Below are positions 16,996-25,945 of a stretch of 64,000 nucleotides of DNA, piece after piece (position 1 is the first letter of the stretch; every line of letters starts with the position of its first letter). The position numbers and the translations under genes were made by a program. The DNA comes from Halosimplex amylolyticum (lineage in GTDB: Archaea; Halobacteriota; Halobacteria; Halobacteriales; Haloarculaceae), in NCBI RefSeq assembly GCF_051414035.1, contig NZ_JBLKNW010000002.1, positions 310,001 to 374,000 on the forward strand, read 5' to 3'. A model generated the notes under the pieces. That model did no database searches. It was not told the DNA's origin and was given only the letters and a program-made list of their open reading frames with translations.

Positions 16996-18438
16996 TCAGA
17001 GGTAGCCCAGTTCCGCGAGCCGGTCGCGGGTGTCGTCGTCGACGGTCGATTCGAGGCCGTCGTCGCCGTCGCCCCGTGCCGCGGCTTTGGCCTCGCTCGC
17101 CGTCCCGTCGAATCGGTCGGTCGCCCACGCGGGGACGGCGGCGTCGTCGCTCCGGAGCGTCTGCGAGCAGGGGCCGCCGTCGAGGGCGTACCGCTCGCTC
17201 GCGCCCCGCGAGTCCCAGACGTACTTCTCGCCGTCGTCGTACGCACACCGGATGAGTCGGTCCCAGTGTTCGTACTCCTCCTCGCGGCCGGGCTGGTCGA
17301 GCGGCCCGACGGTCGTCCCGACGCCGACCACCTCGGCGACCGCACGGTCGGTGAACGGCGAGGGCACCTCGTCGCGGGCGAACGCCGCGAGCACGTCGCC
17401 CAGCGCGAGGTGCGAGAGGTACCCGTCGGCGTCGCGCGCGACTCGCTCGAAGCCGTCGGGCGGGTTCACGACGCACAGCGGGACGTGCAGCAGGCCCTCG
17501 CTCACTGAGGACTTGTGGTCGACGAGTCCGTCTTCGTCGGGGTAGCCCAGGTTCTCGCCGTGGTCGGCGGTGATCACGACCGTGGTCTCGCGGTCGGTCC
17601 GTGCGCGCAGATCCATCACGAGGTCGGCCACGCGGCGGTCGAGGTAGTCCACCGCGGCCCCGTAGAGGTCGCGGTAGTGGCGCAGGTCGCGCTCGTGTTC
17701 GGGTCCGAGCCCGTCCAGGTTTATCTCCCACTTGGCCAGTTCCGCCGAGTGCCACCGGGGTGGTGCGTCGTGGAGGTCGCCGTCGAACCCGTAGGTCGGG
17801 CGGAGCGGGACGTGCGCGTCCATGAAGTTCGCGAACAGGACGAACGGCTCGTCGGTGCGGTCGACGGCGCGCTTGGCGTCCCGCGCGACGACGCGGGCGC
17901 CGTTGTCGAACAGCGCCGGCGTCGGACCCCGCTTTGCCAGGCTGTCGATCTGGGCGAGGGCGCCGTTCGCGAGGCTCGCCAGCGGGCGCTCGTGCGACAG
18001 CGCCGCCTGGAGGAAGCCCGCGTAGAGCGCGGCACCGGTGCGGTCGTCCGACCGGTAGAACGCCGCCGGGTCGAGCCCCTCGCTGAATCGCGCGTCGGGG
18101 TTCACGTCGGTGAACGCGTCGAAGCAGTCCGCGAAGCCGAACGCCGAGCTCGCCTGGACGTTCGCGCTGACGCCGAGCGCGGCGTGGTCCGGCAGGTCGG
18201 CGAGGAACGTGTCCGCCCGGTCGATACCGGCGAAGTCGACGTTGTGCGTGTGGGCGCCGTGGCGGTGGGGCAACTCGCCGGTGAGCATGCTGGCGTGACT
18301 CGGCGTGCTCCAGACGCTGGCCGCGCGGCACTCGGCCACGTCGACGTCGGCGAGTGCCTGCAGGCGGGTGGCGTGACGGTCGAAGGCGTCCTTGCGGACG
18401 GTGTCGAGGACGACGAGCGCGACGTTGCGCCGCCCCAT
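16996..18438 (-). CDS. Sulfatase-family (AlkP superfamily) enzyme
   Basis: 480 aa, the largest of the four phosphatase-fold proteins here. It begins MGRRNVALVVLDTVRKDAF and has the family motif STPSHASMLTG (about 48-58), where sulfatases carry the nucleophile in C/S-x-P-S. Here Ser-Thr occupies that position, so a formylglycine-type enzyme is not indicated; phosphotransferase or Ser-type activity is possible. TADHGENLGYPDE (about 295-307) supplies metal ligands. No signal peptide is visible. The ATG shares one base with the stop of the upstream glycosyltransferase (TGATG), so the two are coupled. The likely role is modification of a glycan or nucleotide-linked intermediate. Confidence 0.88.
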   Translation of the reverse strand: MGRRNVALVVLDTVRKDAFDRHATRLQALADVDVAECRAASVWSTPSHASMLTGELPHRHGAHTHNVDFAGIDRADTFLADLPDHAALGVSANVQASSAFGFADCFDAFTDVNPDARFSEGLDPAAFYRSDDRTGAALYAGFLQAALSHERPLASLANGALAQIDSLAKRGPTPALFDNGARVVARDAKRAVDRTDEPFVLFANFMDAHVPLRPTYGFDGDLHDAPPRWHSAELAKWEINLDGLGPEHERDLRHYRDLYGAAVDYLDRRVADLVMDLRARTDRETTVVITADHGENLGYPDEDGLVDHKSSVSEGLLHVPLCVVNPPDGFERVARDADGYLSHLALGDVLAAFARDEVPSPFTDRAVAEVVGVGTTVGPLDQPGREEEYEHWDRLIRCAYDDGEKYVWDSRGASERYALDGGPCSQTLRSDDAAVPAWATDRFDGTASEAKAAARGDGDDGLESTVDDDTRDRLAELGYL

Positions 18439-19640
18439 CACAGCACCCCCTCGGCCTCCAGGACGCGGTGTTTCTCCGCGCAGTACTCCGTCCAGGTGGG
18501 GACCACGGACACGTCGTCGGCCCCCGGCGTCTCGTCGGCGTCGAGCAGTTCGTCGAGGCAGTCGACCCACGCCTCGGTCCGGGGCTCGGCCACGGCGACG
18601 CCGCGCTGGTCGCCCAGCAGCTCCTTCACGAACGTGTCCGCCGAGAGCGCGAGCTTCGTCCGCATGCCGTAGGCCTCCAGCGGCGCGAGGCCGTAGGACA
18701 TCCACGCCGGACAGGCGAAGGCGTCGGCCGACTTGTAGTGGGCCGGCAGTTCGTCGTCGGGGATGTAGCCGGCGAACCTGACGTCGTCCTCGATGCCCTC
18801 GTCACGGACGATCTCTCGCAGCGTCTCCTCGTGGGAGCCGGTGCCGCCGATCACGAGGCCGACGTCGTCGCGACGCTCGCGGAGGCGCGCGAACGCGCGC
18901 AGGAGGAGGTCCAGACGCTTGCGCGGGTCGAGGCGGCTCAGCGCCAGCACGACGTGTTCGCGGTCCATCAGCTCGACGCGGGGCGTCTCGTCGTGGTCGG
19001 ACAGCCACTCGTCGGCGACGCCGGGGTGGACGACGACCGGGTCGACGTCGTAGAGCACTTCGAGCTCTGCCGCGACCCGGTTCGACCCGGTGAAGACGAC
19101 GTCGCAGGCGGCCATCGCCCGGCGCTGGAGCCACTCCTCGATCTCGGCTTTCCCCCGCGGGACGAGCGCGTCGTCGATGTCGGACTGGAACTCCGAGTGG
19201 CCGGGCACGGCGTCGATCAGGTCGTCGAAGCCGTCGTCGCGGCGGTGGGGGAGCAGGCGCGGGTTGTCGCGAAACCAGAGGATAGACCCGTGGACGTGGG
19301 TCGTGAAGGGCACGTCCAGATCCGAGAACGCTTCGACGAGGTAGATCTGGATGTTGCGGTAGTGCGTGAAGAGAACGTCCGGGTCGACGTCGGGGACCGT
19401 CGCGAGGAGACCGCCGGTCTCGGTGACGAAGTCGGCGATCCCCGAGGCGGTGTTCGGCGCGCTGTAGGTGCGGACGGAGACGTTCGCGGGAAGGTCGAAC
19501 TCGTCGAGGAACGAGTCGGAGTAGTCGGCGGTGACGAGCGTGACCTCGTGTCCGACCCCGGCGAAGTATTTCGCTTCTTCGATGACGAGCCGTTCCGCCC
19601 CTCCGGACTGGAGGGGTATCGAAACCATCCCGATATGCAT
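18438..19640 (-). CDS. GT4 family glycosyltransferase
   Basis: 400 aa, GT-B fold. The N-terminal start MHIGMVSIPLQSGGAERLV contains the Gly-rich acceptor-side loop. The C-terminal half contains LALSRLDPRKRLDLLLRAF and the nucleotide-sugar site with CPAWMSYGLAPLEAYGM (E-x7-E-like region). Transfers a sugar from an activated donor to the growing glycan in the cytoplasm. The ATG at 19640 lies 31 nt from the centre of the TATA-like half of the box A at 19668-19687, supporting a leaderless start. It is the first gene of a two-gene operon with the sulfatase-family gene. Sugar specificity unknown. Confidence 0.92.
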   Translation of the reverse strand: MHIGMVSIPLQSGGAERLVIEEAKYFAGVGHEVTLVTADYSDSFLDEFDLPANVSVRTYSAPNTASGIADFVTETGGLLATVPDVDPDVLFTHYRNIQIYLVEAFSDLDVPFTTHVHGSILWFRDNPRLLPHRRDDGFDDLIDAVPGHSEFQSDIDDALVPRGKAEIEEWLQRRAMAACDVVFTGSNRVAAELEVLYDVDPVVVHPGVADEWLSDHDETPRVELMDREHVVLALSRLDPRKRLDLLLRAFARLRERRDDVGLVIGGTGSHEETLREIVRDEGIEDDVRFAGYIPDDELPAHYKSADAFACPAWMSYGLAPLEAYGMRTKLALSADTFVKELLGDQRGVAVAEPRTEAWVDCLDELLDADETPGADDVSVVPTWTEYCAEKHRVLEAEGVL

Positions 19641-19667
19641 CGAGGTCGACTACCCGCCCACCGCACT

Positions 19668-19687
19668 TCCTTATCGGTCCGATAAGG
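19668..19687 (-). promoter_or_regulatory. Box A promoter of the GT4/sulfatase operon
   Basis: Minus strand reads CCTTATC-N6-ATAAGGA; the site is palindromic (CCTTATCGG/CCGATAAGG). The start codon at 19640 is 31 nt from the TATA centre. Confidence 0.65.
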
Positions 19688-19718
19688 GCACGTCCAACCG
19701 GGTTAGGTGGTCCGAACC

Positions 19719-19818
19719 GGCCGTTGTCACGTCACACTGCGAACCGGCCATGGTCGCGACACACTGCGAACCGACGGTGGCCGCGTCACACCGCGAGCCG
19801 ACCGGGGCCGCGTCACAC
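19719..19818. repeat. Tandem 27-bp repeats running into a stop codon
   Basis: Three imperfect 27-bp units plus a partial fourth (core CGTCACACTGCGAACC) fill the gap left of phosphatase-fold gene 2. The partial unit covers that gene's stop codon (19813-19815). The repeats are in the 3' flank of the gene, as at several other loci here. Confidence 0.75.
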
Positions 19819-20784
19819 GTACCCCAGGTCGCGGAGTCGCTTCTCGACGTCGACGTCTCCCTCGTCGTCGTCCGGCACCTCCGCCGTCTCGGGCTCGTAG
19901 GTGCCCTCGTCGGTGGCGGTCGTCTCGATCCACGGGACCGTCTTCACGACCGGGTGGAGGAACGCCTCGCGGTGGTCGACGTCGCCCCACTCGCCGATGG
20001 CCTCCCCGTGGTCGGCCGTGATCGCGACGGTCTCCGCGTCGAGGTTCTCCAGCGCCAGGGCGACCTCGTCGAGGACGAGCCGCAGGTTGTCGAGGTACAG
20101 CTCCCACACCGTCTCGCGGTCGGCGTCGCCGCGCGCGAAGGCGTCCAGCGGCGACCGTTCGAGAGGGGTCGGATCGCGGTCCTCGGCGAGCGCGCCGGCG
20201 AGGTAGGGCGCGTGGGGCTGCATGAAGTGGGCGATGACCCGCCCGTGGTCCTCCGAGCGCGCCACGTCGACGAGTCGGTCGGTGACCCGCCTGGGCGGGA
20301 CGTTGCCGAGGTCGTCGTCGTGACCGTCCCGCCAGACCATGTCGAGCCGGCCGAAGTCCGCGGCGTCGACCGCGTCCCAGGCCGGTCGGCCAGGGACCTC
20401 TCGCTCGTAGGGCGGGACGTCGCCGTCGACGAACAGCATCTGCGCGTGCGTGTTCGCGGTGAGGTACGCGGTGTCGGCCACCTCGCGGCGCCGGTCGCCG
20501 GTGAAGGTCTTGGCCAGCCACTCGAAGGAGTGGCTCCCGACCGAGACCGTCCGTTCGATCCGGTCGGCGTCGAGGAAGTCGTACTCCGGGGCGACCGCGC
20601 GGAGCGCGTCGACGCGGCAGGCGTCGAGCACGAGCAGCACGTCCCACTCGCGCTCGTAGACGTTCGTCCCGAGGGGGTATCGCGACGTGATCGTGTACCA
20701 GGTCCCGAGGTACGCGTCGTAGGCGCGGCGCGCGACGGCGTAGGACAGGCCCGAGCCGCTCCGGGCGAGTTCGGCGATGTTCAC
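19813..20784 (-). CDS. Alkaline-phosphatase/sulfatase-fold enzyme (paralogue 2)
   Basis: 323 aa from GTG 20784. It shares with the copies at 13840 and 35986 an N-terminal region (AYDAYLGTWYTITSRYPLG), VLVLDACRVDALRAVAPEY, the variant Ser motif SVGSHSFEWLAKTFTGD and AITADHGEAIGEWG. The 35986 protein is much closer than the 13840 protein. No signal peptide; a cytoplasmic or membrane-peripheral enzyme is likely. GTG is preferred because it lies 34 nt from a box A TATA centre. Substrate unknown. The 3' end, including the stop codon, is embedded in 27-bp tandem repeats. Confidence 0.82.
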   Translation of the reverse strand: MNIAELARSGSGLSYAVARRAYDAYLGTWYTITSRYPLGTNVYEREWDVLLVLDACRVDALRAVAPEYDFLDADRIERTVSVGSHSFEWLAKTFTGDRRREVADTAYLTANTHAQMLFVDGDVPPYEREVPGRPAWDAVDAADFGRLDMVWRDGHDDDLGNVPPRRVTDRLVDVARSEDHGRVIAHFMQPHAPYLAGALAEDRDPTPLERSPLDAFARGDADRETVWELYLDNLRLVLDEVALALENLDAETVAITADHGEAIGEWGDVDHREAFLHPVVKTVPWIETTATDEGTYEPETAEVPDDDEGDVDVEKRLRDLGYV

Positions 20785-20814
20785 GGGTACCGGCCCGTAC
20801 CGGCGGCCGGCCCT

Positions 20815-20834
20815 TCCTTATGCACGCGGTAAGT
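20815..20834 (-). promoter_or_regulatory. Box A promoter of phosphatase-fold gene 2
   Basis: Minus strand reads ACTTACC-N6-ATAAGGA. The GTG at 20784 is 34 nt from the TATA centre. Confidence 0.65.
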
Positions 20835-20864
20835 CCCTCGGAGCCCCGTTTCGCGGCTGGGCGG

Positions 20865-22589
20865 TCAGTGTTCGCGGCACTCGTGGGCGGCCGCCTGCGT
20901 GAGCGCGTCGTGCAGCCGGAGCGCGTGCCGGACCGACAGGTCCTCTGGCACCGGAGCGGACAGGCGGGCGGCCACGTCGTAGCGCTCGTAGACCGCCTCG
21001 CGGTCCGGCCACGCCGACTCGAACGGCGAGAGGAACGGGAGCAACCGACGGAGGAACGACTCGGCGTAATTGAGTAGCGGCGCGTCGTGGGGGCGGTCCG
21101 GCGGGTTGTGGCGGTCGATCGCGGGATCGAGTCGCTCCATCGCCTCGCGGAACGTGTCCGGCGATCGGTGTTCGGGCGGGGTGCGGAGGTGCCACTCGAG
21201 GAGGCCGCTGTCGACGGCGACGAACGATTCGAGGAAGTTGTCCGCCAGGTGCGTCCGGAAGGGCAACACCGGCTGGTTGCGGATGGCGAGGAGGTCGGTG
21301 GCGTTGTGGGCGCTCGCCGCCCGGTCCCGGCAGGCGTCGAGTTCGCTCTCCAGCGACGATCGGAGGAACGCGGCGGGGTCGTCGACCTCGACGTCTTCGA
21401 AGACGCGCGTCGCCGACCGAGTGAGGTCTCGGCTGTCAGGGGCCGAGAAGCCGAGCGTGTCGAGGAGCGAGTCGAACGGGTCCGGGTCGGCCGCCAGCCG
21501 CCGCCACGGGAGGCGCTTGCCGGCGATCTCGACGGCGTCGCGTTCGAGGAAGAAGCCCTTGAAGAGGGTGTCGTACAGCAGGCCGTGGTACACCGAGTCG
21601 ACCTCGATGTCGTCGGTGTAGCCGGCGTGGTGGACGTGCAGGGACTCCTTGATCGACTGGCTGTAGCGGCTCTTGGACGGGTCGAGCGACAGGTAGCGGT
21701 CGTCGGTCTCGAGAACCCGATGGTCGGCGCCGTACTGGTCCGCCACCCGCCGGGCGGCGGCGACCTCCTGGTCGTTCGGCGAGCCGACGGTGTAACATCG
21801 GCTGACGGCGGGGAGCTCGGAGAGGAGGACACGCGAGTCGTAGCCGGCCGAGAGGAGGAGCCCGGTCTCGCCGGGGTAGTCGCTCCGACGGTCGATGGCG
21901 GTGCGGAGGCGGTCGGCCAGTTCGGCCGCGTAGTCGAACTCGGCCGGATCGTAGACGAAGCGGCGAAACTCCCCGTGGCCGTCGCGGGTGACGTACCCGT
22001 CGAAGGGCGCGCGACGGGTCCGTTCGAACAGGGTCTTCTCCCCGAGCACGGTCCCGAGGTGGAGGAACTCCAGCAGGGCGGTGCGGCGCACCTCCGGGTC
22101 CGGGACGGTCTCCTGGACCGGCGTCGGGTCCGAGCCGAAGACGCGGGTCCCGGGAGCGTCGGTGTAGAAACACTCCCACGAACGGATCGGGTCGGTGGCG
22201 ACGAGGGCCTCCTCGCCGTGTTCGAGCGCGACGAGATACGAGCCGTTCAGATCGGCGAACGCCGCCTCGCCGCGTTCGGCGTAGGCGTCGGCGAGCCAGG
22301 CGGCGACGTCGTCGCCGCCGGTTGGACAGAACGCCTCACCCCAGACCACGCAGTGGCCAGCGTCGTGTTCGTAGACGTCGCTACGGCCGGACACGCCGAG
22401 CGCGGGGTCTCTGAGACCGACGGTCAGGTACTCGCCGGCGACGACGGTGTCGAACGCGTCCGTCTCGCGGTGGCGTTCGAAAGCCGACCGGTCGCCGAAG
22501 AGGCCGAACAACTCTTTGCGCATCCGCATTCGGGTCCGGTCGGTCCCGGCCCGGGCGATCCAGTCGTCTTCTCGTGTCAACAGTTCCAT
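20865..22589 (-). CDS. Asparagine synthetase-like amidotransferase (paralogue 1)
   Basis: 574 aa. The N-terminal third resembles the glutaminase domain of AsnB but lacks the catalytic Cys directly after Met; it starts MELLTREDDW. The synthetase domain has the PP-loop motif LLLSAGYDSRVLLSEL (S-A-G-Y-D-S in place of S-G-G-x-D-S), so it probably adenylates a carboxylate and passes ammonia or another amine to it. Similar proteins in polysaccharide clusters amidate uronic acids; given the UDP-sugar dehydrogenase nearby, that is a fair guess. The paralogue at 27058-28770 shares long identical blocks. The start could instead be ATG 22529 or 22523 (M-R-M-R-K-E-L-F). The gene follows the deacetylase by 44 nt and is probably in its operon. 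Confidence 0.87.
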   Translation of the reverse strand: MELLTREDDWIARAGTDRTRMRMRKELFGLFGDRSAFERHRETDAFDTVVAGEYLTVGLRDPALGVSGRSDVYEHDAGHCVVWGEAFCPTGGDDVAAWLADAYAERGEAAFADLNGSYLVALEHGEEALVATDPIRSWECFYTDAPGTRVFGSDPTPVQETVPDPEVRRTALLEFLHLGTVLGEKTLFERTRRAPFDGYVTRDGHGEFRRFVYDPAEFDYAAELADRLRTAIDRRSDYPGETGLLLSAGYDSRVLLSELPAVSRCYTVGSPNDQEVAAARRVADQYGADHRVLETDDRYLSLDPSKSRYSQSIKESLHVHHAGYTDDIEVDSVYHGLLYDTLFKGFFLERDAVEIAGKRLPWRRLAADPDPFDSLLDTLGFSAPDSRDLTRSATRVFEDVEVDDPAAFLRSSLESELDACRDRAASAHNATDLLAIRNQPVLPFRTHLADNFLESFVAVDSGLLEWHLRTPPEHRSPDTFREAMERLDPAIDRHNPPDRPHDAPLLNYAESFLRRLLPFLSPFESAWPDREAVYERYDVAARLSAPVPEDLSVRHALRLHDALTQAAAHECREH

Positions 22590-22633
22590 CGTGCCCCTCG
22601 TGGTGTCGCGGAGAGAGTCGCTCACGTTGCTCG

Positions 22634-24004
22634 TCAATGCTGTCCCTGCGGCGCGAGTGTGTCCGAACACGTCACGACGTCCACGTCCGCGCCGTCGACG
22701 TACTCGAGCAGCGCCGCGAAGTCGGTCTCGGCGAGCGCGCCCGCCCCCGTCCCGATCGCGTGGTGATTGAGAACGAGGTGCTGGCCGAACTCGGCCGCGT
22801 AGTCGACGTACCGCCTGATCCGGTCGGTGTTCGCGGCCGCGATCCGGCTGTTGTAGTAGTTCGTCGTGGCGGGCCGTCCGTTCGGCATGCCGCCGAAGGT
22901 GTACAGCGAGTCGTGGACGTCCCGGGCGACGCGCATGGTCGCCGGCCCGACCATGTTCTTCGGGGTGAGGAAGTGCCGCGCGCCCTCCTCGAACCCCTTG
23001 TCCACGAGGAACTGCTTGTTCCGCTCGACGACGCGCCGCTGCTTCGCCGCGGAGAACTCCGTGAGGAGCTTCTCCCCGACGTACGGGTGTGAGGCCATGT
23101 CCCAGCCCGCGTCCGCCATCTCGGTCATCATCCCCACGTCGAGGCGGTCGCCCCGGTAGACGGCGTCCGCGATGACGCCCTCGACGCCGCTGAAGCCGTA
23201 CTCCTCCATCAGCGGGAACGCCGTCTCGTAGTGGCTCTCGTGGGTGTCGTCGAACGTGAACGTCACGGAGCCCGTGTCGGGGGCGTCCGCGAGCCGCACG
23301 TCGTCGACCGACACGTCGATGGCGGCACCGTCCTGGTCGCGGCGCCGGGCGACGAGTCGGACCTCCTGGACGGCGGAGCGGTCGGGGTCGCCGCGGACCG
23401 CCGTGACGCCCATGTCCGAGCGGACCCACGCCCCGACGGGTCCGGGGAACGTCCGCGTCATCCTGACCATGTTCGACTCGTCCGGGGCCAGTAGCGCTAC
23501 CGAGAGCTTCGCGATCGCCGGCTCTCGCACCTTGACGGCCAGGGAGACGTTCTTGCCGCCGAAGTCCCGCGGCTCGCCGAACGACGTGAACGCGCCGGCG
23601 AACGCGTCGTCGCCCGACGCCCGGAGGCGCAGGGACTGCGAGCCGGCGTAGACGCCCTCGCTCTCCGGCTCGATCGTCCCCTGGTCCGAGAGCGCGTACC
23701 AGTACTCGAGGTCCTCGAAGCCTTCGAGCCGCGCTCCCACGTCCGTCCTGGGGGCCGACGCGGTTCCCGTCCGGCTGGCGGGCGTGGGGGTACTCGTCTC
23801 CCCGTCGGTCGCGCCAGCGGTCGTGACGCTCGTCTGGCCGCTGGTCGCGACGTCCGTCTCGGTACCGGTCGCGACCTCGATAGCCGGGTCGGTTCCCCCC
23901 GCGGGCGCGGCGGCGTCCGGGTCGTTCCGGCCCCCGACGTCGCTACACCCGGCGAGGCCGACCGCTCCGACGGTCGCGAGGAAGGCTCGTCTGGACTGTC
24001 TCAT
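22634..24004 (-). CDS. Tat lipoprotein, polysaccharide deacetylase family (paralogue 2)
   Basis: 456 aa. MRQSRRAFLATVGAVGLAGC gives a Tat motif and a lipobox (Cys20). A Thr-rich linker (about 25-90) is followed by a beta-sandwich region (about 95-250) and a NodB-like domain with VTFTFDDTHESHYETAFPLM and WDMASHPYVGEKL, ending in a conserved LNHHAIG. Probable extracellular lipid-anchored glycan deacetylase. The second His of the H-x3-H motif is not obvious. The ATG at 24004 lies 33 nt from a box A TATA centre; the longer frame from GTG 24019 is less likely. It heads an operon with the asparagine synthetase-like gene. Closest paralogue in the window is 37159-38505. Confidence 0.87.
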   Translation of the reverse strand: MRQSRRAFLATVGAVGLAGCSDVGGRNDPDAAAPAGGTDPAIEVATGTETDVATSGQTSVTTAGATDGETSTPTPASRTGTASAPRTDVGARLEGFEDLEYWYALSDQGTIEPESEGVYAGSQSLRLRASGDDAFAGAFTSFGEPRDFGGKNVSLAVKVREPAIAKLSVALLAPDESNMVRMTRTFPGPVGAWVRSDMGVTAVRGDPDRSAVQEVRLVARRRDQDGAAIDVSVDDVRLADAPDTGSVTFTFDDTHESHYETAFPLMEEYGFSGVEGVIADAVYRGDRLDVGMMTEMADAGWDMASHPYVGEKLLTEFSAAKQRRVVERNKQFLVDKGFEEGARHFLTPKNMVGPATMRVARDVHDSLYTFGGMPNGRPATTNYYNSRIAAANTDRIRRYVDYAAEFGQHLVLNHHAIGTGAGALAETDFAALLEYVDGADVDVVTCSDTLAPQGQH

Positions 24005-24033
24005 CTGGGTCGTCCCCACGCCATCGACCTACT

Positions 24034-24053
24034 TACTTATCTGTCGCGTAGGC
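24034..24053 (-). promoter_or_regulatory. Box A promoter of lipoprotein deacetylase 2
   Basis: Minus strand reads GCCTACG-N6-ATAAGTA. The ATG at 24004 is 33 nt from the TATA centre. Confidence 0.6.
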
Positions 24054-24253
24054 CGCCACCGGGTGGCCACCGCCGTCCCTCCACCCGGTCTCACTCGCGC
24101 GTGGCTGCGTCGCTCGTGCCCACCGCCTCGATCGGCCGGTTTGGCCGCCGTCGGCGGGTCGGCCGGCGACTATCGAGGGCCTAAACGACGGGTGTCGACC
24201 GCGCAGATCCCTCGCAGTTCGGGCCCGACCTCCGGGATAGTGTTCGCGCGACT

Positions 24254-24302
24254 GACCGTTTCGCCGGCGAAATCGGCCGAAACAGTCCGAAACGGTCGAG
24301 AC
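24254..24302 (+). promoter_or_regulatory. Box B with inverted repeat upstream of beta-helix gene 2
   Basis: Read on the minus strand, 24302-24279 gives GTCTCGACCGTTTCGGACTG followed by TTTC, matching the 43977-44000 copy at 22 of 24 positions. Its edge is 42 nt from the GTG at 24344, the same distance as in the 43935 gene. A perfect 10-bp inverted repeat, GACCGTTTCG (24254-24263) and CGAAACGGTC (24288-24297), brackets it, so two half-sites may be bound. Confidence 0.5.
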
Positions 24303-24343
24303 TATGGGGGTCATTCATCACCCCCAGCCACGGCCCATCTCCC

Positions 24344-25831
24344 GTGACATCGGAACTGTCTTCCACGCGGCTCGACCGGCGATCGTTTCTGAAATCGGGG
24401 AGTGCGGGACTCGCGGGAGCGGGGCTCTTTTCGGGGGTCGCGTCGGCGTACCACGAACTCGACGACGAGTACGGCACGTCGCTCTACGTGACCGACTACG
24501 GCGCGGACCGCACCGGCGAGGAATCAGTCGTAGACGTGATCGAGGACCTCGCGGACGACGACACGCTCCTGAAGTTCCCGTCGGGGCGGTACTACATGGA
24601 CCGGAAGGTCCGGTTCACCGACTTCGACCACTTCGGGATGGCGGGGCTGGACGCGACGCTCGTCCCGGCTGACTTTCACTCCTTCGCCGACGATTCGAAC
24701 AAACTGTTCCGGCTCGGGACCCCCGAGGTGCCGGGGAACGACCTCCACATCCAGAACTTCACGGTCGACTTCACGGCTGCCGACACGGGGGTTCGGGTGT
24801 TCGACGTCGCCGTCGACGACGGCCTCACGGTGAAAGACATCGACGTCCAGGGCCGCCACGACAGCGGCACGTGGGGGCCGGCGCTCTTCCGGGTCACCGA
24901 CAGTGGCGGCGAGGGACTCGTCCAGGGGTTTCGCGCCCCGGACGGAGCGGCGGCGACGTGGCAGACCCCGGGCGACCACCTCTGGCGCGGACCGACCGGC
25001 ATCCTCTGCTCGTGGGCCCACGAGGGGACGATCACCTTTCGCGACTGCGACCTCGGCGGCTTTCCCGACAACGGGCTCTACGCTTCGGGCGGCAGCGGCA
25101 GGGTGAACGTCGAGGGCGGTCGCTACGCCAACAGCGGCACCGCGTCGCTCCGACTCGGCGGCCGACGGGTCTCCGTCACCGGCGCGACCGTGGTGGTCGA
25201 CGACCAGCCCTGGGACATCCCGCAGGAGGGGATCCGCCTCGACCACAGCGAGTGGGTCGTCGTCGACGACACGACGGTGTCGATGCCCAACCCCACCGGC
25301 GAGGGGATCAACGTCGGTAGCGAGGTGGACGGCGCGTTCGTCAAGCACTCGGACGTGACCGTCGGCGAAGACGCGTCCATCGGCGTCCACGTGAACCCTG
25401 GCTCTGGACCGACGTACCTCAAGGACGTGGGCATCGAGATGCGCGACAGCAACAACGCGGTCCAGATCGAGGCGGGCGGCGGCGGCGAGGTGGGCCTCTC
25501 GAACGTCCGGATCACCGGCGACGCCGGCGGCGAGACGATGCGCCACGCCATCCGCTGTCTGCGGAACGGCTGTGCGTTCCGGAACGTCACTATCGACCAG
25601 ACCGGCGGGAACAAGCGCCGCGGCATCCTCCTCGCGGGGCGAGACGCCTACGTCGACGACTGCGACATCGCCGTCGCCGAGCGCGGCCTCGCCGTCAAGG
25701 ACGAGGGCGCCTGGATCGAGGACACTCGCAGCGTCTCCTACGACGAGGACCGCGCCTCGATCAAGATCTTCGACGACGTCGCGGACTACCGACTCAAGCA
25801 CAACGACTTCCCCAACGGGATCGACGACTGA
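24344..25831 (+). CDS. Tat-exported right-handed beta-helix protein (second paralogue)
   Basis: 495 aa from GTG. Twin-arginine signal LDRRSFLKSGSAGLAGAG, then GVASAYHE, which suggests Tat export. The body resembles a pectate-lyase-type parallel beta-helix: the pro-helix has FPSGRYYMDRKVRFTDFDHF, and later coils include LGGFPDNGLYASGGSGRV and DQTGGNKRRGILLAGR. It is clearly related to the protein at 10301-11956, but this copy is preceded by box B rather than box A and is divergent from the deacetylase operon. Likely acts on, or binds, the secreted polysaccharide; lyase versus epimerase cannot be decided from sequence. Confidence 0.85.
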   Translation: MTSELSSTRLDRRSFLKSGSAGLAGAGLFSGVASAYHELDDEYGTSLYVTDYGADRTGEESVVDVIEDLADDDTLLKFPSGRYYMDRKVRFTDFDHFGMAGLDATLVPADFHSFADDSNKLFRLGTPEVPGNDLHIQNFTVDFTAADTGVRVFDVAVDDGLTVKDIDVQGRHDSGTWGPALFRVTDSGGEGLVQGFRAPDGAAATWQTPGDHLWRGPTGILCSWAHEGTITFRDCDLGGFPDNGLYASGGSGRVNVEGGRYANSGTASLRLGGRRVSVTGATVVVDDQPWDIPQEGIRLDHSEWVVVDDTTVSMPNPTGEGINVGSEVDGAFVKHSDVTVGEDASIGVHVNPGSGPTYLKDVGIEMRDSNNAVQIEAGGGGEVGLSNVRITGDAGGETMRHAIRCLRNGCAFRNVTIDQTGGNKRRGILLAGRDAYVDDCDIAVAERGLAVKDEGAWIEDTRSVSYDEDRASIKIFDDVADYRLKHNDFPNGIDD

Positions 25832-25898
25832 GCCCGGCGGATCCCTGCTCGTCGAATCTCCGATACTCCGTCGTGGCGAATACGGGGCGTGTGCCGGG

Positions 25899-25918
25899 GC
25901 TTACGGACGAGATAATAA
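25899..25918 (+). promoter_or_regulatory. Box A promoter of GT2 gene
   Basis: Reads GCTTACG-N6-ATAATAA. The ATG at 25946 is 31 nt from the TATA centre. Confidence 0.7.
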
Positions 25919-25945
25919 TGCCGTGGGGTCGCGACGTGGCGAGCA